A DNA stretch of 64,000 bases from Clostridium kluyveri DSM 555 (GTDB lineage: Bacteria; Bacillota; Clostridia; Clostridiales; Clostridiaceae), in NCBI RefSeq assembly GCF_000016505.1, contig NC_009706.1:496001-560000 (forward strand), in the 5' to 3' direction. Both the position numbers and the translations under genes were made by a program. The notes under the pieces are model-generated. The model ran no database searches, was not told the DNA's origin, and saw only the letters and a program-made list of their open reading frames with translations. Below are positions 1-8,662 of the stretch, piece after piece (the first letter of the stretch is position 1; each line of letters opens with the position of its first letter).

Positions 1-1284
1 CAAGCTATTGATAAAAACGGGAATGGTATTAATCTTAAATGGAATTTTGATAATGAGGATAATGGACAATATCAAACTTCTTATAGGATAAGGATCTATA
101 GTGGAGATTTAAATAGTACTTCAGACTCATCAGGAATATTGGTTAAACAAGTTTATCAGGATTCTCAGGCTAAAGAAGCAAATGTATATTTTAGTGATAT
201 GCCAGAGGGAAGCTATTATTTTATTTTGGAAGTTAAAAGTAATAAGGGTTACTGGAGTAGTCCATTAGCAGCTCCTTTTGAATTTACAAGTGATACAAGT
301 AAATTTCCTTCTAAAATAAATAGTGTGGCAAGGTATGGAGGAAGCAGCAGGTATGAAACCTCAAAGATAATAGCTGAAAATAAATTTAAAAATTTCAGTT
401 TGGAAAATATAGTTATAACAAATGGAAATGATTTTGCAGATGGCCTGGCGGGAGTTACTTTGGCTAGAAAACTTAATTCTCCTCTACTTCTTGTAGACAA
501 TGAACCTTCAGATGAAGGAAGTCAAATTACATTGCAGTATATAATGAAAAATGTTGGGAGAGATGCTAAAATATATCTGCTGGGGGGAGAAGGGGTTTTA
601 AGTAATTCTTATGTAGAATATCTAGAGAAAAATGGATATGCAAAAGAGAATATAGTAAGGATTGGCGGCTCTAACAGACTCGAGACTAGTGTTAATATTG
701 CCAAAGAAATGGATATTTCAAAGAATAAACCTATTATAATAGCTAGTGATTCTTCCTTTGCAGATGCATTAAGTGTGTCATCTAAAGCAGCCTCAGATCG
801 TGTACCTATTTTATTAACTTCAAAAGATGGATTAAGTGAGAAAGTTATAGAGTATATAAAAGATGTGAAACCTTCTAAGGTATATATATTGGGAGAAACC
901 GGAGTTATTTCAAAAAGTGTAGAAGATAGTATTGGTGAAATTACTAATTTAGATAGTAATAAAATTATCAGGCTGGGTGGAGAAGATAGATATATAACCT
1001 GTGAAAAGATAAATAAATATTTTTATGGAAATCAGTGGACAAAAGTCTATTTGGCTAATGGGGAAGATTTTGCTGATTCATTAAGCGGAAGTGCAGCAGC
1101 TGCAGTAGATAGTGGAGCACCTCTAGTTCTTGTATCAGAGTATTCCTATGGTACAGCAGGAAAAACAATAAAAAATCTTACAAGAGATAAAAAAGTCACA
1201 CTTAATGTATTAGGAGGAGATAAGCTAATAACAGAATATCTTATTTCCAAGATAAATAATGCTGCAGTTAGTGCAGAAGAATAA
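1..1284 (+). CDS. CWB2-repeat cell-surface protein, C-terminal part
   Basis: The frame is open at the window edge, so only the last 427 residues are visible and the true start lies upstream; the TTG at 139 is internal. The first ~100 residues look like a fibronectin-III/Ig-like beta domain. Three cell-wall-binding type 2 repeats follow, at about 330-640, 655-960 and 970-1270, each opening with the family motif (RYGGSSRYET, RIGGSNRLET, RLGGEDRYIT) and containing ADGLAG/ADALSV/ADSLSG-type blocks. In clostridia CWB2 triplets anchor surface (S-layer-type) proteins non-covalently to anionic wall polymers. A strong terminator follows directly. The effector function of the missing N-terminal part cannot be judged. 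Confidence 0.9.
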   Translation, partial: QAIDKNGNGINLKWNFDNEDNGQYQTSYRIRIYSGDLNSTSDSSGILVKQVYQDSQAKEANVYFSDMPEGSYYFILEVKSNKGYWSSPLAAPFEFTSDTSKFPSKINSVARYGGSSRYETSKIIAENKFKNFSLENIVITNGNDFADGLAGVTLARKLNSPLLLVDNEPSDEGSQITLQYIMKNVGRDAKIYLLGGEGVLSNSYVEYLEKNGYAKENIVRIGGSNRLETSVNIAKEMDISKNKPIIIASDSSFADALSVSSKAASDRVPILLTSKDGLSEKVIEYIKDVKPSKVYILGETGVISKSVEDSIGEITNLDSNKIIRLGGEDRYITCEKINKYFYGNQWTKVYLANGEDFADSLSGSAAAAVDSGAPLVLVSEYSYGTAGKTIKNLTRDKKVTLNVLGGDKLITEYLISKINNAAVSAEE

Positions 1285-1288
1285 ATAT

Positions 1289-1317
1289 TAGAAGGGGTGG
1301 TGTAAACACCCCTTCTA
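1289..1317 (+). terminator. Rho-independent terminator after CWB2 gene
   Basis: The hairpin TAGAAGGGGTG / CACCCCTTCTA has an 11-bp perfect stem and a 7-nt loop, and is followed by a U-rich stretch. It starts five bases after the stop codon of the CWB2 gene. Confidence 0.85.
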
Positions 1318-1486
1318 TATTTATTTTTATGTGGATAAAATTGATACAACATTCCATTATCATTGTAAATAATATAAAATTCACATTTTTATTCAATATT
1401 GTTATCACAATTATTAAGTATAATTGTCTAGAGAAAGATTAAGATAATTATTAAATTTATTTAATTCATTAGGTGGGATTTTACTT

Positions 1487-3322
1487 ATGATGAAGATATT
1501 AAATAAGATATTTCTTTTGACTATGATTGTTATTATTATAGTATCAGCTACAATAGTGTTAGCTGAAGATAATACTAATTCAATAGAAAGAGATGAATCA
1601 CAAGTGGAAAATATTAATAGTTTCAACAGAGTAACACTTCACGATGCTTGGGTAGCTTGGGAAAATAATGAGAAATTTCCTGTTGCATTTTTTGGAGATA
1701 GTACATTTGATGGCAATCAAACATCAGGATGGGTTAAAAATGAAATAGGACAAGATCATCAGCCACCTAATGCCTTTACAACATATTTACAAGATTTAAT
1801 TAGAAAATATACAGGTTCTACTGTGGCTAGAATATATAATGCTGGATTTTCTGGACAAACTGCTGACTGGGGATATTCAAATATCAGTGATATTTTTTCA
1901 AGGGCTTATTCAGATGTGAAAATGATTGGTATAGGATTTGGTATTAATGACAGGCTTAATAAAACCTCAACTAAAGATTATAAGGAACAGTTCAAGAAAA
2001 ACATAGAAAATATTATAATATGGTGTTTTAAAAATAATATACAACCATTTTTAATTACTACTCAGGCTACAGTAGAACCTGGAAGTATTGATAACTTAAA
2101 TTATCCATATCGTACAAGTGAAAATATAAACTCTATAGCAAATACAGTAAAAAAAGAGTTATCCAAAAAGTATAATATTGAATTAATAGATATGAATTAT
2201 TATACTTCAAAACTTCTGGCAAATAATGAAAGCGATACTTTGAAAGATATAATTAGTACCGATCATCTCCATTTTGTTGATAAGGGCCATAAATTTGAAT
2301 CTGAAGTATTGTTTGCATACTTTAATCCAAGAGTAATTATATTAGATGGCAAGAAACAAATGAAATTAGATTTTACTTCACAGTACATAAAAAGTAATAT
2401 ATCAAGTGATAAGGTGTCATTGGAGGACAATCAGATTAATCTTTGGTATACAAATTATTTATTTAATAACTTTATTTATTGTGATAAAGAAGATATGTCT
2501 GATGTTTTACTTCAAGATTTTATAATTTTAAACTTGTCGAGTAATTTGAATTTATATAGTATACAGATTCAGATACCTGAAAATCCAGGGTACAGTTTAC
2601 CTTCATCAGATATTCAAAAGCCATATGTTACATTTAATGATACAAATTATATTTTAAATGATACTTTTATAGATAGCTATTTCTCTCTGGCAAATATGTA
2701 TAAATTATTTTTAGTTGATAAATTAAAATTTGGTTTGAATGAAATAAAACTATACTCTGGACAATTTAATAGAGTGGCAGCAGTTGGTTTTTACATCTCA
2801 CAAGATTTTAAAAATTATACTTCTAAAATATCTATATCTCAAAATAATGGTACTGTTACAAAACAATTTTTAGCTCCATATAAATTACAAAATTATTTTG
2901 AACATAAAGTATTATTTAAACTTAAATTAGACACTAATATATCTGATTCAACAGATGTATTTATCCCTGTTGTAGATAGAATAAATTCAGGATTACTTTT
3001 AGGTATCAAAGATAATACAATAAAGTTATTTTCATACGATAGAAATAGCCCATCTCTGGATAATATTGAAAATTTAAATCAATTATTGTGTTGTGATATT
3101 GGCTCAAGTTCAAAGGAGCTAATGAAATCTACAGGATTATATGTTGAAATCAATGCCACCTATATTAAAGTATATACAGATTTGAAATCATCACCTGTAT
3201 TATATTATGAAACTAATGGAAAGATTATCGGTTCGGGTATATTTGCCAATTTTATAAAAATACTTAATCAAAGTGATAATGAATATGCTATAGTCACTAC
3301 TGATACGCTATATAATCAATAA
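1487..3322 (+). CDS. Secreted SGNH/GDSL-family hydrolase
   Basis: 611 residues with a clear N-terminal signal peptide (KI followed by a long Leu/Ile/Val/Thr core, ending ...VLAED near residue 27). The SGNH hydrolase blocks are visible: FFGDSTFDG (block I, nucleophile Ser, residue ~70), GFGIND (block III Asn, ~155) and STDHLHF (block V Asp-x-x-His, ~262). The family contains esterases, acyl/acetyl polysaccharide esterases and lipases. Residues from about 285 to the end form a beta-rich region with no recognised motif, perhaps a carbohydrate-binding or adhesion module. The start follows AGGTGGG with a usual spacer; a second ATG comes immediately after. Like its upstream neighbour it probably acts at the cell surface. 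Substrate unknown. Confidence 0.8.
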   Translation: MMKILNKIFLLTMIVIIIVSATIVLAEDNTNSIERDESQVENINSFNRVTLHDAWVAWENNEKFPVAFFGDSTFDGNQTSGWVKNEIGQDHQPPNAFTTYLQDLIRKYTGSTVARIYNAGFSGQTADWGYSNISDIFSRAYSDVKMIGIGFGINDRLNKTSTKDYKEQFKKNIENIIIWCFKNNIQPFLITTQATVEPGSIDNLNYPYRTSENINSIANTVKKELSKKYNIELIDMNYYTSKLLANNESDTLKDIISTDHLHFVDKGHKFESEVLFAYFNPRVIILDGKKQMKLDFTSQYIKSNISSDKVSLEDNQINLWYTNYLFNNFIYCDKEDMSDVLLQDFIILNLSSNLNLYSIQIQIPENPGYSLPSSDIQKPYVTFNDTNYILNDTFIDSYFSLANMYKLFLVDKLKFGLNEIKLYSGQFNRVAAVGFYISQDFKNYTSKISISQNNGTVTKQFLAPYKLQNYFEHKVLFKLKLDTNISDSTDVFIPVVDRINSGLLLGIKDNTIKLFSYDRNSPSLDNIENLNQLLCCDIGSSSKELMKSTGLYVEINATYIKVYTDLKSSPVLYYETNGKIIGSGIFANFIKILNQSDNEYAIVTTDTLYNQ

Positions 3323-3434
3323 TAGAAAATTAAGGGGTATTAAATAGTTTTATTAATTCATAAGTCTATGAATTGATAAAATAACAAAATATTATTATAA
3401 TATATATAAATGATATAAATATGAGGAGATAATA

Positions 3435-4418
3435 ATGGGAGATATCAATTTAAAAAATTTGGATCTGCTGGCACTACTGCCTTGTCCTCTAAAAGTTCCT
3501 GTAGAAATTGCATTTGAAAATCATTTACATGATGGTGTGTGTAGTGAAAATAGTGTATTAAATTATATTATTGAGGGAAATGCAAATAAGCAGATTTCAT
3601 ATAATCAACAGGTGGAAGAATATACAGATATAGAGTCCATACCAGATATTACAATAACTTCGGGAATAAATAGTTTTTATTATAAAAGTTTCAGAGAAAA
3701 TTTTGTTGAAAAAGGATATTTCTATGATGCATTAAGCCCCCGGGTTAATTCTATATTTTCAGACAGTGGTATAAAAGATTCTGAAGGCAATTATACCATA
3801 ATAGCCTTAAATACATTGGTTATGGTAGCTGATATGAAAGCTTTAGGAGATATTAAATGTCCATGTACATGGAAGGAACTTTTAAGGCCTGAATTTGAAA
3901 AAAAAGTTGCTATAAGAGGATATAATGATTCATTTTGTGAGACAACTTTACTTACTATATTCAAACAGTGTGGATATGAAGGAATAGAGAAATTAGGTAG
4001 AACTGTGAAATATGGATGGCATCCATCCCAAATGGTAAAAATGGCTGGAAGCGGAAGAAACGGGGCACCTGCCGTAAGTGTCATGCCTTATTTTTTTACT
4101 AAAACCATGCAAAATAAAAAAGATGTAAAAATAATATGGCCTGAAGATGGAGCTATTGTAAGTCCTATTACAATGATGGTAAAAAAGTCCTGTAGAGAAA
4201 AACTAGCTAAAATTATAGATTTTTTTACAGGTGATAAATTAGGTGAAATATGTGCAGGGGCATTTTTACCTTCTTTAAATCCTGAGGCTTCCAATAAAAT
4301 ACCTAAGGGAGCTACTTTTAATTGGATAGGATGGGATTTTATAAAGGAAAGAGATATAGGTTCACTTATAAAAGAATTAAATAATATTTTTATTGAATCT
4401 CATAGAGGTAAACTATGA
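3435..4418 (+). CDS. Substrate-binding-protein homologue without signal peptide
   Basis: 327 residues resembling type 2 periplasmic/extracellular solute-binding proteins (ABC transporter family 1): DITITSGINSF, NTLVMVADMKAL, CTWKELLRPEFEKKVAIRG and a C-terminal region like ...FLPSLNPE. There is no signal peptide, lipobox or membrane segment, and the N-terminus has the motif LALLPCPLKVP. It is therefore predicted to be cytosolic, unusual for this fold. GAGGAG precedes the ATG. It overlaps the next gene by four bases, so the two are translationally coupled, and an ABC ATPase without permease follows. A role in handling a metal, cofactor or small ligand inside the cell is inference. Confidence 0.6.
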   Translation: MGDINLKNLDLLALLPCPLKVPVEIAFENHLHDGVCSENSVLNYIIEGNANKQISYNQQVEEYTDIESIPDITITSGINSFYYKSFRENFVEKGYFYDALSPRVNSIFSDSGIKDSEGNYTIIALNTLVMVADMKALGDIKCPCTWKELLRPEFEKKVAIRGYNDSFCETTLLTIFKQCGYEGIEKLGRTVKYGWHPSQMVKMAGSGRNGAPAVSVMPYFFTKTMQNKKDVKIIWPEDGAIVSPITMMVKKSCREKLAKIIDFFTGDKLGEICAGAFLPSLNPEASNKIPKGATFNWIGWDFIKERDIGSLIKELNNIFIESHRGKL

Positions 4419-5104
4419 AGTTAATAACAGTTTCAGGACCCCCTTCCACAGGAAAAACATCTGTAATACTTAAAACCATAAATTCCATTAAACTTAAAAA
4501 TTTAAAAGTTGGAGTAATTAAGTTTGACTGTCTTTCTACTTATGATAACGAGGTATATAGTGACAGGGGAGTTGAAGTAAAAGTAGGTGTTTCAGGGAAT
4601 CTATGCCCTGATCATTATTTTGTGGCCAATATTGATGAGTGTATAAATTGGGGGCTAAATAAAGCTTTTGATATTTTAATAAGTGAAAGTGCAGGACTGT
4701 GCAATAGATGTTCTCCCTATATAAAAGAAGTACTTGCGGTTTGTGTCATTGATAATTTATCGGGAATTAATACACCTCAAAAAATAGGACCTATGCTTAA
4801 ATATGCAGATATTATTGTAGTTACCAAGGGAGAAATTGTATCTCAAGCTGAACGGGAAGTTTTCACATTTCGTATAAGACAGTGTAATTCTAAAGCCGTT
4901 ATACTACATGTAAATGGAATAACCGGTCAGGGAAGTAATGAACTTGGAGAGCTTTTCATTAAAGCCCGCCATATTGAAAACATAGAACATAAAAAATTAA
5001 GGTTTACCATGCCCTCTGCATTATGTTCCTATTGTCTTGGGGAAACTGAAATTGGTAGTGACTTTCAACTTGGAAATGTTAAGAAAATGGAGTTATCCGA
5101 ATGA
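4415..5104 (+). CDS. HypB/CobW-like P-loop GTPase
   Basis: 229 residues. Walker A GPPSTGKTS at residues 7-15, a DILISESAGLC switch/Walker B region, and VVTKGE at the position of the NKxD guanine motif. Two cysteine motifs suggest metal binding: CNRCSPY near 92-98 and CSYC near 206-209; a further Cys lies in GNLCPDHYF. SIMIBI GTPases of this kind (HypB, UreG, CobW/P47K relatives) deliver nickel, cobalt or zinc to enzymes or activate cofactors. Its start overlaps the preceding binding-protein-like gene by four bases (ATGA). The two fixed neighbours suggest one cytosolic complex. Client unknown. Confidence 0.7.
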   Translation: MKLITVSGPPSTGKTSVILKTINSIKLKNLKVGVIKFDCLSTYDNEVYSDRGVEVKVGVSGNLCPDHYFVANIDECINWGLNKAFDILISESAGLCNRCSPYIKEVLAVCVIDNLSGINTPQKIGPMLKYADIIVVTKGEIVSQAEREVFTFRIRQCNSKAVILHVNGITGQGSNELGELFIKARHIENIEHKKLRFTMPSALCSYCLGETEIGSDFQLGNVKKMELSE

Positions 5105-5173
5105 GCAAACTCCACCTGAACCTCTGAATCACTTGAGAAATATGATTAAGAACATTTAAAGGAGTTGTGTTTG

Positions 5174-5977
5174 TTGTCAGATAAAAAAGTTATAGAAAAT
5201 GACGATAAATCTACTGTTAATAAAATAACTGTTATTGGAGGGTATGATAAACAGGGTAAACCTGAAAATATAACACTGGATTTAAATGTGGGACAGATTA
5301 TATCTATAGTAGGACCTACAGGTTCAGGAAAAAGTCGTCTGCTGGCGGATATAGAATATATGGCTCAAAAGGATACACCTACAGGCAGACAAATACTTAT
5401 AAATGATAAAGTACCGGATATATCAAATCGCTTTTCTTCAGAAGGAAAATTGGTGGCACAGCTTTCTCAAAACATGAATTTTGTAATGGATGTTACAGTA
5501 GGTGAATTTTTGACTATGCATTCAAAGTGCAGGAAAAATTATGGTTCAGAAGAGATAGTGGATAGTATAATTAAAAAAGCCAATGAACTTTCAGGGGAAA
5601 AATTTTCTTATTATACTCCTTTAACTGCTTTAAGTGGAGGACAGTCCAGGGCTCTCATGATTGCAGATACTGCCTATTTAAGTACATCTCCTATAGTTTT
5701 GATTGATGAAATAGAAAATGCGGGTATAGACAGAAAAAAGGCACTGGATGCTCTAATTAAAAAAGAAAAAATAGTACTTATGGCCACCCATGATCCAATT
5801 TTAATACTTATGTCAATTAAGCGCATAATTATCAAAAATGGAGGAATAAGTAAAGTGATTTTTACAAGTCCTGAAGAAAAAAAAGTTCTTGAAAGTTTAC
5901 AATCTATGGACAATAAAATATCATCATTGAGAAATTTATTGAGAAATGGTGATATTGTAGAGTCTATATCTTCATAA
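5174..5977 (+). CDS. ABC-type ATPase without permease
   Basis: About 267 residues. All ABC ATPase motifs are present: Walker A GPTGSGKS, Q-loop VAQLSQ, signature LSGGQSRALMIAD, Walker B IVLIDEIENAG, H-loop ATHDP. AAAGGAG (5158-5164) precedes three possible TTG codons; 5171 or 5174 gives the best spacing, 5165 lies too close. No membrane-spanning partner is adjacent, and the C-terminal ~40 residues are not typical of importers. It is the third gene of the cassette with the binding-protein homologue and the GTPase, 69 bases after the GTPase stop. It may be a soluble ABC protein or may work with an unlinked permease. Confidence 0.75.
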   Translation: MSDKKVIENDDKSTVNKITVIGGYDKQGKPENITLDLNVGQIISIVGPTGSGKSRLLADIEYMAQKDTPTGRQILINDKVPDISNRFSSEGKLVAQLSQNMNFVMDVTVGEFLTMHSKCRKNYGSEEIVDSIIKKANELSGEKFSYYTPLTALSGGQSRALMIADTAYLSTSPIVLIDEIENAGIDRKKALDALIKKEKIVLMATHDPILILMSIKRIIIKNGGISKVIFTSPEEKKVLESLQSMDNKISSLRNLLRNGDIVESISS

Positions 5978-5988
5978 TCAATTAACTT

Positions 5989-6189
5989 TTGCCTTTGATA
6001 TACATAAAAAACTTTTCAAGAATGGAGAATATATCTTCTATATCCCAGCAGTATTCGGCAAGTACCCAGGGAATAGCGGCATCTTCAGGAGAAATAACAT
6101 TATCGGTAAATAAATTTACTGATGTGGCAGGAGGTCTTAAAGAAATATCATATAAATTTGAAAGTGAAATAGATAAATTTAATATATAA
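5989..6189 (+). pseudogene. C-terminal fragment of a methyl-accepting chemotaxis protein
   Basis: The frame encodes ISSISQQYSASTQGIAASSG and then a tail typical of the end of an MCP signalling domain (SA/SST-Q...IA.S). Only about 66 residues remain: no membrane, HAMP or hairpin-tip region. No ribosome-binding site precedes the TTG at 5989, which comes only 11 bases after the ABC ATPase stop. It looks like a decayed remnant left by a deletion; not expected to function. Confidence 0.6.
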
Positions 6190-6281
6190 ACAGCATTCCT
6201 AACATAAAAAATTGATTTGGTGTATAAACTATAATATAGTTTAAAGAATAAGGTTTAAGCTAAAATAGTTGGAGGCTGAAT

Positions 6282-6743
6282 ATGATATCCTATAAGTATA
6301 TAAATTTAAAAAAAGATTTAATCTTAATATTTATAATGGGCAGTATTTATATGATCCTAGAAGGCTTATGGCATGGATGGACACATATATCTATGCTGGT
6401 AGTAGGAGGTATATCGGCTTTCTTTATTGGGAAATTAAACGAAGGGCATGGCTTTTCTAATCGTAGGATGTGGGAACAATGTTTAATAGGCACCCTTATA
6501 ATTTTAGTATTGGAATTTGTTTCAGGGGTCATTTTAAACATATGGCTTCAGTTTGAAATATGGGATTATTCTAATATCTGGGGAAATATTTTGGGACAGA
6601 TATGTATTCCTTATGCTGTAATATGGTTTTTACTGGTCCCATTTAACATATATGTTGATGATTACTTAAGATATAAGTTTTTTGGAGAAAAAAAGCCAGA
6701 GAAACTTATAACAAATTACAAACGCTTATTTTTATATAAATAA
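6282..6743 (+). CDS. Four-helix membrane protein, putative ABC-transporter type IV permease-like (DUF1113/PF06541)
   Basis: 153 residues with about four hydrophobic helices (near 12-32, 36-53, 66-92 and 104-126) and a charged C-terminal tail. The WxxGW/HGF pattern and the PYAVIWFLL helix resemble the small clostridial 'putative ABC transporter permease' family PF06541; assignment is from general resemblance. GGAGG precedes the ATG. It lies 300 bases after the ABC ATPase cassette, with an MCP fragment between them, so a link to that ATPase is possible but not shown. A strong hairpin terminator follows about 110 bases downstream. Confidence 0.55.
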   Translation: MISYKYINLKKDLILIFIMGSIYMILEGLWHGWTHISMLVVGGISAFFIGKLNEGHGFSNRRMWEQCLIGTLIILVLEFVSGVILNIWLQFEIWDYSNIWGNILGQICIPYAVIWFLLVPFNIYVDDYLRYKFFGEKKPEKLITNYKRLFLYK

Positions 6744-6852
6744 TAAAATTTGTAACTATTTATGAAAGCGTTGTATACAATATATAGAAAGCAATTTAAA
6801 CTTAATCAGAATACAAAGTATGTTTTATACTTGTGATAAACTTTTAGATGAA

Positions 6853-6908
6853 AATGGAGTGCTGTGGGACTATTCTTTAAAGTGGTTTACAGCGCTCCAC
6901 TTTTATAT
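6853..6908 (+). terminator. Terminator hairpin
   Basis: TGGAGTGCTGT pairs with ACAGCGCTCCA (one G-U pair) around a long loop, followed by CTTTTATATT. It ends the transcript of the small membrane-protein gene and insulates the riboswitch promoter that follows. Confidence 0.75.
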
Positions 6909-6984
6909 TAAAAAATCAGCAAAAAAATTTTTTAATATAAATAAAATTAGTGTCTCTTCTACAGTAGTTTTTATAAATTTAGTA

Positions 6985-7013
6985 TTGACATAATAAAACA
7001 TAATTAATATAAT
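6985..7013 (+). promoter_or_regulatory. Sigma-A promoter of the SAM-riboswitch transcript
   Basis: A perfect TTGACA (6985-6990) and a perfect TATAAT (7008-7013) are separated by exactly 17 bases. Transcription would begin near 7020, about 57 bases before the first riboswitch helix. Confidence 0.8.
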
Positions 7014-7076
7014 AAGCATATAATTGATTATTATAAATATTTAAAAAATAAATTGGCTGAAACTTAATACAGTATA

Positions 7077-7184
7077 TTCTTATCAAGAGCGGCGGAGGGA
7101 TAGGCCCTATGAAGTCCGACAACCGACATTTTGTGCATCGGTGTCAATTCCTACAGAGTGTGTTAATACTCTGAAAGATAAGAA
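7077..7184 (+). ncRNA. SAM-I (S-box) riboswitch
   Basis: The S-box consensus is visible in order: P1 strand TTCTTATC (7077-7084), AAGAG, the GGAGGGA and GGCCCTATGA core, CCGACAACC, a variable hairpin ending CGGTGTCAATTCC, an AGAG...CTCT hairpin, and the closing P1 strand GATAAGAA (7177-7184). This family binds S-adenosylmethionine and usually stops transcription of sulfur/methionine genes when SAM is abundant. Two terminators follow before the first gene. The genes below are a NifX-like protein, a broken cysteine synthase and a broken nitrogenase-like gene, an unusual set for an S-box. Confidence 0.93.
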
Positions 7185-7216
7185 AAGTAGAAATCTTATA
7201 AAATTGTTTTGTTAAT

Positions 7217-7256
7217 AGAGGCTATTTTTCTTATATAGGAATTATAGTCTTTTTTT
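7217..7256 (+). terminator. Riboswitch-associated terminator 1
   Basis: AGAGGCTAT pairs imperfectly with ATAGTCT around an AT-rich loop and is followed by seven Ts. It lies 33 bases after the P1 helix of the SAM riboswitch, and TTCTTAT inside it could pair with the P1 3' strand (GATAAGAA) as an anti-terminator. This is the likely expression platform. Confidence 0.6.
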
Positions 7257-7332
7257 GTTAGCTAGAAAATACTTTTGTAGAAAATGTTATAGAGCATAGA
7301 AGATTCACTTTAAAATGGTTGACTAGGAAACT

Positions 7333-7373
7333 AGAGGCTATATTTTTCTTATTGGAGAATATAGCCTCTTTTT
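7333..7373 (+). terminator. Riboswitch-associated terminator 2
   Basis: AGAGGCTATATT pairs with GAATATAGCCTCT and is followed by five Ts. It is stronger than the preceding hairpin and reuses nearly the same stem sequence (GAGGCTAT), as if the expression platform had been duplicated. It sits 120 bases before the NifX-like gene. Confidence 0.75.
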
Positions 7374-7492
7374 GAAAAGTATGGCTTCTTTTATTTTTAA
7401 AGTTTCTATATGGATTATATGGTGATTTCCAATATATTTAATTTATGAATTAGAGTGTTAAATACATTAACAAAGAAGGAGATGAAAGTATT

Positions 7493-7933
7493 ATGGGATA
7501 TAATATTGCAGTTGCTTCAACAGATGGAGTCAACATTGATAAACATTTTGGAGCTTCAAATTCTTTTTTCATAATAAAAGTAAATGATGATGGAACCTAT
7601 GAGAATTTAGGAGAAAGATTAGTTGAGAAAAATCAAAGGAATAGTGTGAATTGTAGTTTATGTTCATCTAAACATTCTTGTGGTAACATTAATCCCAAGA
7701 TTCAAAGAAAAATAGAAGCTATTTCTGATTGCAGATGCCTGTTATGTAGTAGATGCGGACCTAGTTCAGAAAAGCAATTGGGGAAAAATAACATTTCTGT
7801 ATTTGGTATTAATATGAAACTTGATGAGGCGTTAAAAACGATAATAAGATATTACAAGAGAAGTGATGAACATAAATTATTGAAAGGTATAAAAAAACAG
7901 AAAATAAATTCTTTTCAAGGAAGAAGGTATTAA
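7493..7933 (+). CDS. NifX/NafY-type dinitrogenase iron-molybdenum cofactor-binding domain protein
   Basis: 146 residues. The opening (IAVASTDGVNIDKHFGAS, FFIIKVNDDG) is the classic start of the NifX/NifB-C/NafY fold (PF02579), which binds FeMo-co-type precursors. A Cys-rich insertion follows (CSLCSSKHSC, CRCLLCSRCG), then the usual KLDEALKTII ending. AAGGAG precedes the ATG. It is the first gene after the SAM riboswitch and the only apparently intact gene of this locus; cysteine synthase and nitrogenase-like sequences follow, both broken. Expected role: carrier or assembly factor for a nitrogenase-type metal cluster. The cysteine-rich insert may hold an Fe-S cluster (inference). Confidence 0.75.
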   Translation: MGYNIAVASTDGVNIDKHFGASNSFFIIKVNDDGTYENLGERLVEKNQRNSVNCSLCSSKHSCGNINPKIQRKIEAISDCRCLLCSRCGPSSEKQLGKNNISVFGINMKLDEALKTIIRYYKRSDEHKLLKGIKKQKINSFQGRRY

Positions 7934-7948
7934 ATAGGGAGTGATTAC

Positions 7949-8620
7949 ATGGGCAGATTTTCTACAAAGTTAACTGAATTGGTGGGAAATACACCATTAT
8001 TACAGTTGACTGACTATAACAAAGAAAAAAAATAAGGGGTAATTTAATTGCAAAACTAGAATATTTTAATCCTCTAAGTTCAGTTAAAGATCGTATTGCT
8101 CTAGCTATGATAGAAGATGTTGAAGAAAAGGGATTAATAAATAAAGATACTGTAATTATTGAGCCTATAAGTGGTAATACAGGAATTGGCCTAGCGTTTG
8201 TAGCTGCTGCAAAGAGATATCATATTATCATAACCATGCCTGAAAGTATGAGTGATGAACGTAAAAAGCCATTGAAAGCATTAAATGTTGAACTAATACT
8301 AACACCCGCAAAAGATGGAATGAAAGGTGCAATAAGAAGGGCAGAAGAACTTTCTTTTCAAATTGAAAATTCATTTCAACCTCAGCAATAGGGACAATTA
8401 CAGGGGTTAGTGAAGGATTAAAAGAAAAAAATCCTAATATAAAGATAATCGCAGTAGAGCCATATGATTCGCCAGTTTTATCTGGAGGAGTACCTGGTCC
8501 CCACAAATTGCAAAACGTCTAGAATTTAAAGGAAAAAATGTGGTAGTTCTATTGCCTGATACAGGAGAGAGATATCTGTCTACAGATCTCTTTGATAGAA
8601 TGGATAAAATACAATTTTAA
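7949..8620 (+). pseudogene. Cysteine synthase (CysK-like), disrupted
   Basis: PLP-dependent beta-family sequence in pieces. It begins TKLTELVGNTPLLQL, then meets a stop (8032). The next frame continues [18 protein letters not shown], with the PLP Lys in SVKDR and the substrate loop [12 protein letters not shown], to [10 protein letters not shown]. The frame breaks again near 8390 where [15 protein letters not shown] follows an abrupt junction, so about 40 residues, including the conserved central region, are missing. A final piece encodes [18 protein letters not shown]. Total length is about two thirds of the usual ~305-residue enzyme. At least three lesions mean no active O-acetylserine sulfhydrylase. 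Its place behind an S-box is typical of sulfur assimilation genes. Confidence 0.85.
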
Positions 8621-8662
8621 ATTATAAAATATTAGTCAGCCAGATGGCAGATTGGAGGAAAG

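Noticed and set aside
5989-6189. MCP scrap as a functional short chemoreceptor-like adaptor
   Set aside because: No ribosome-binding site, no signalling tip, and only the extreme C-terminal helix remains.
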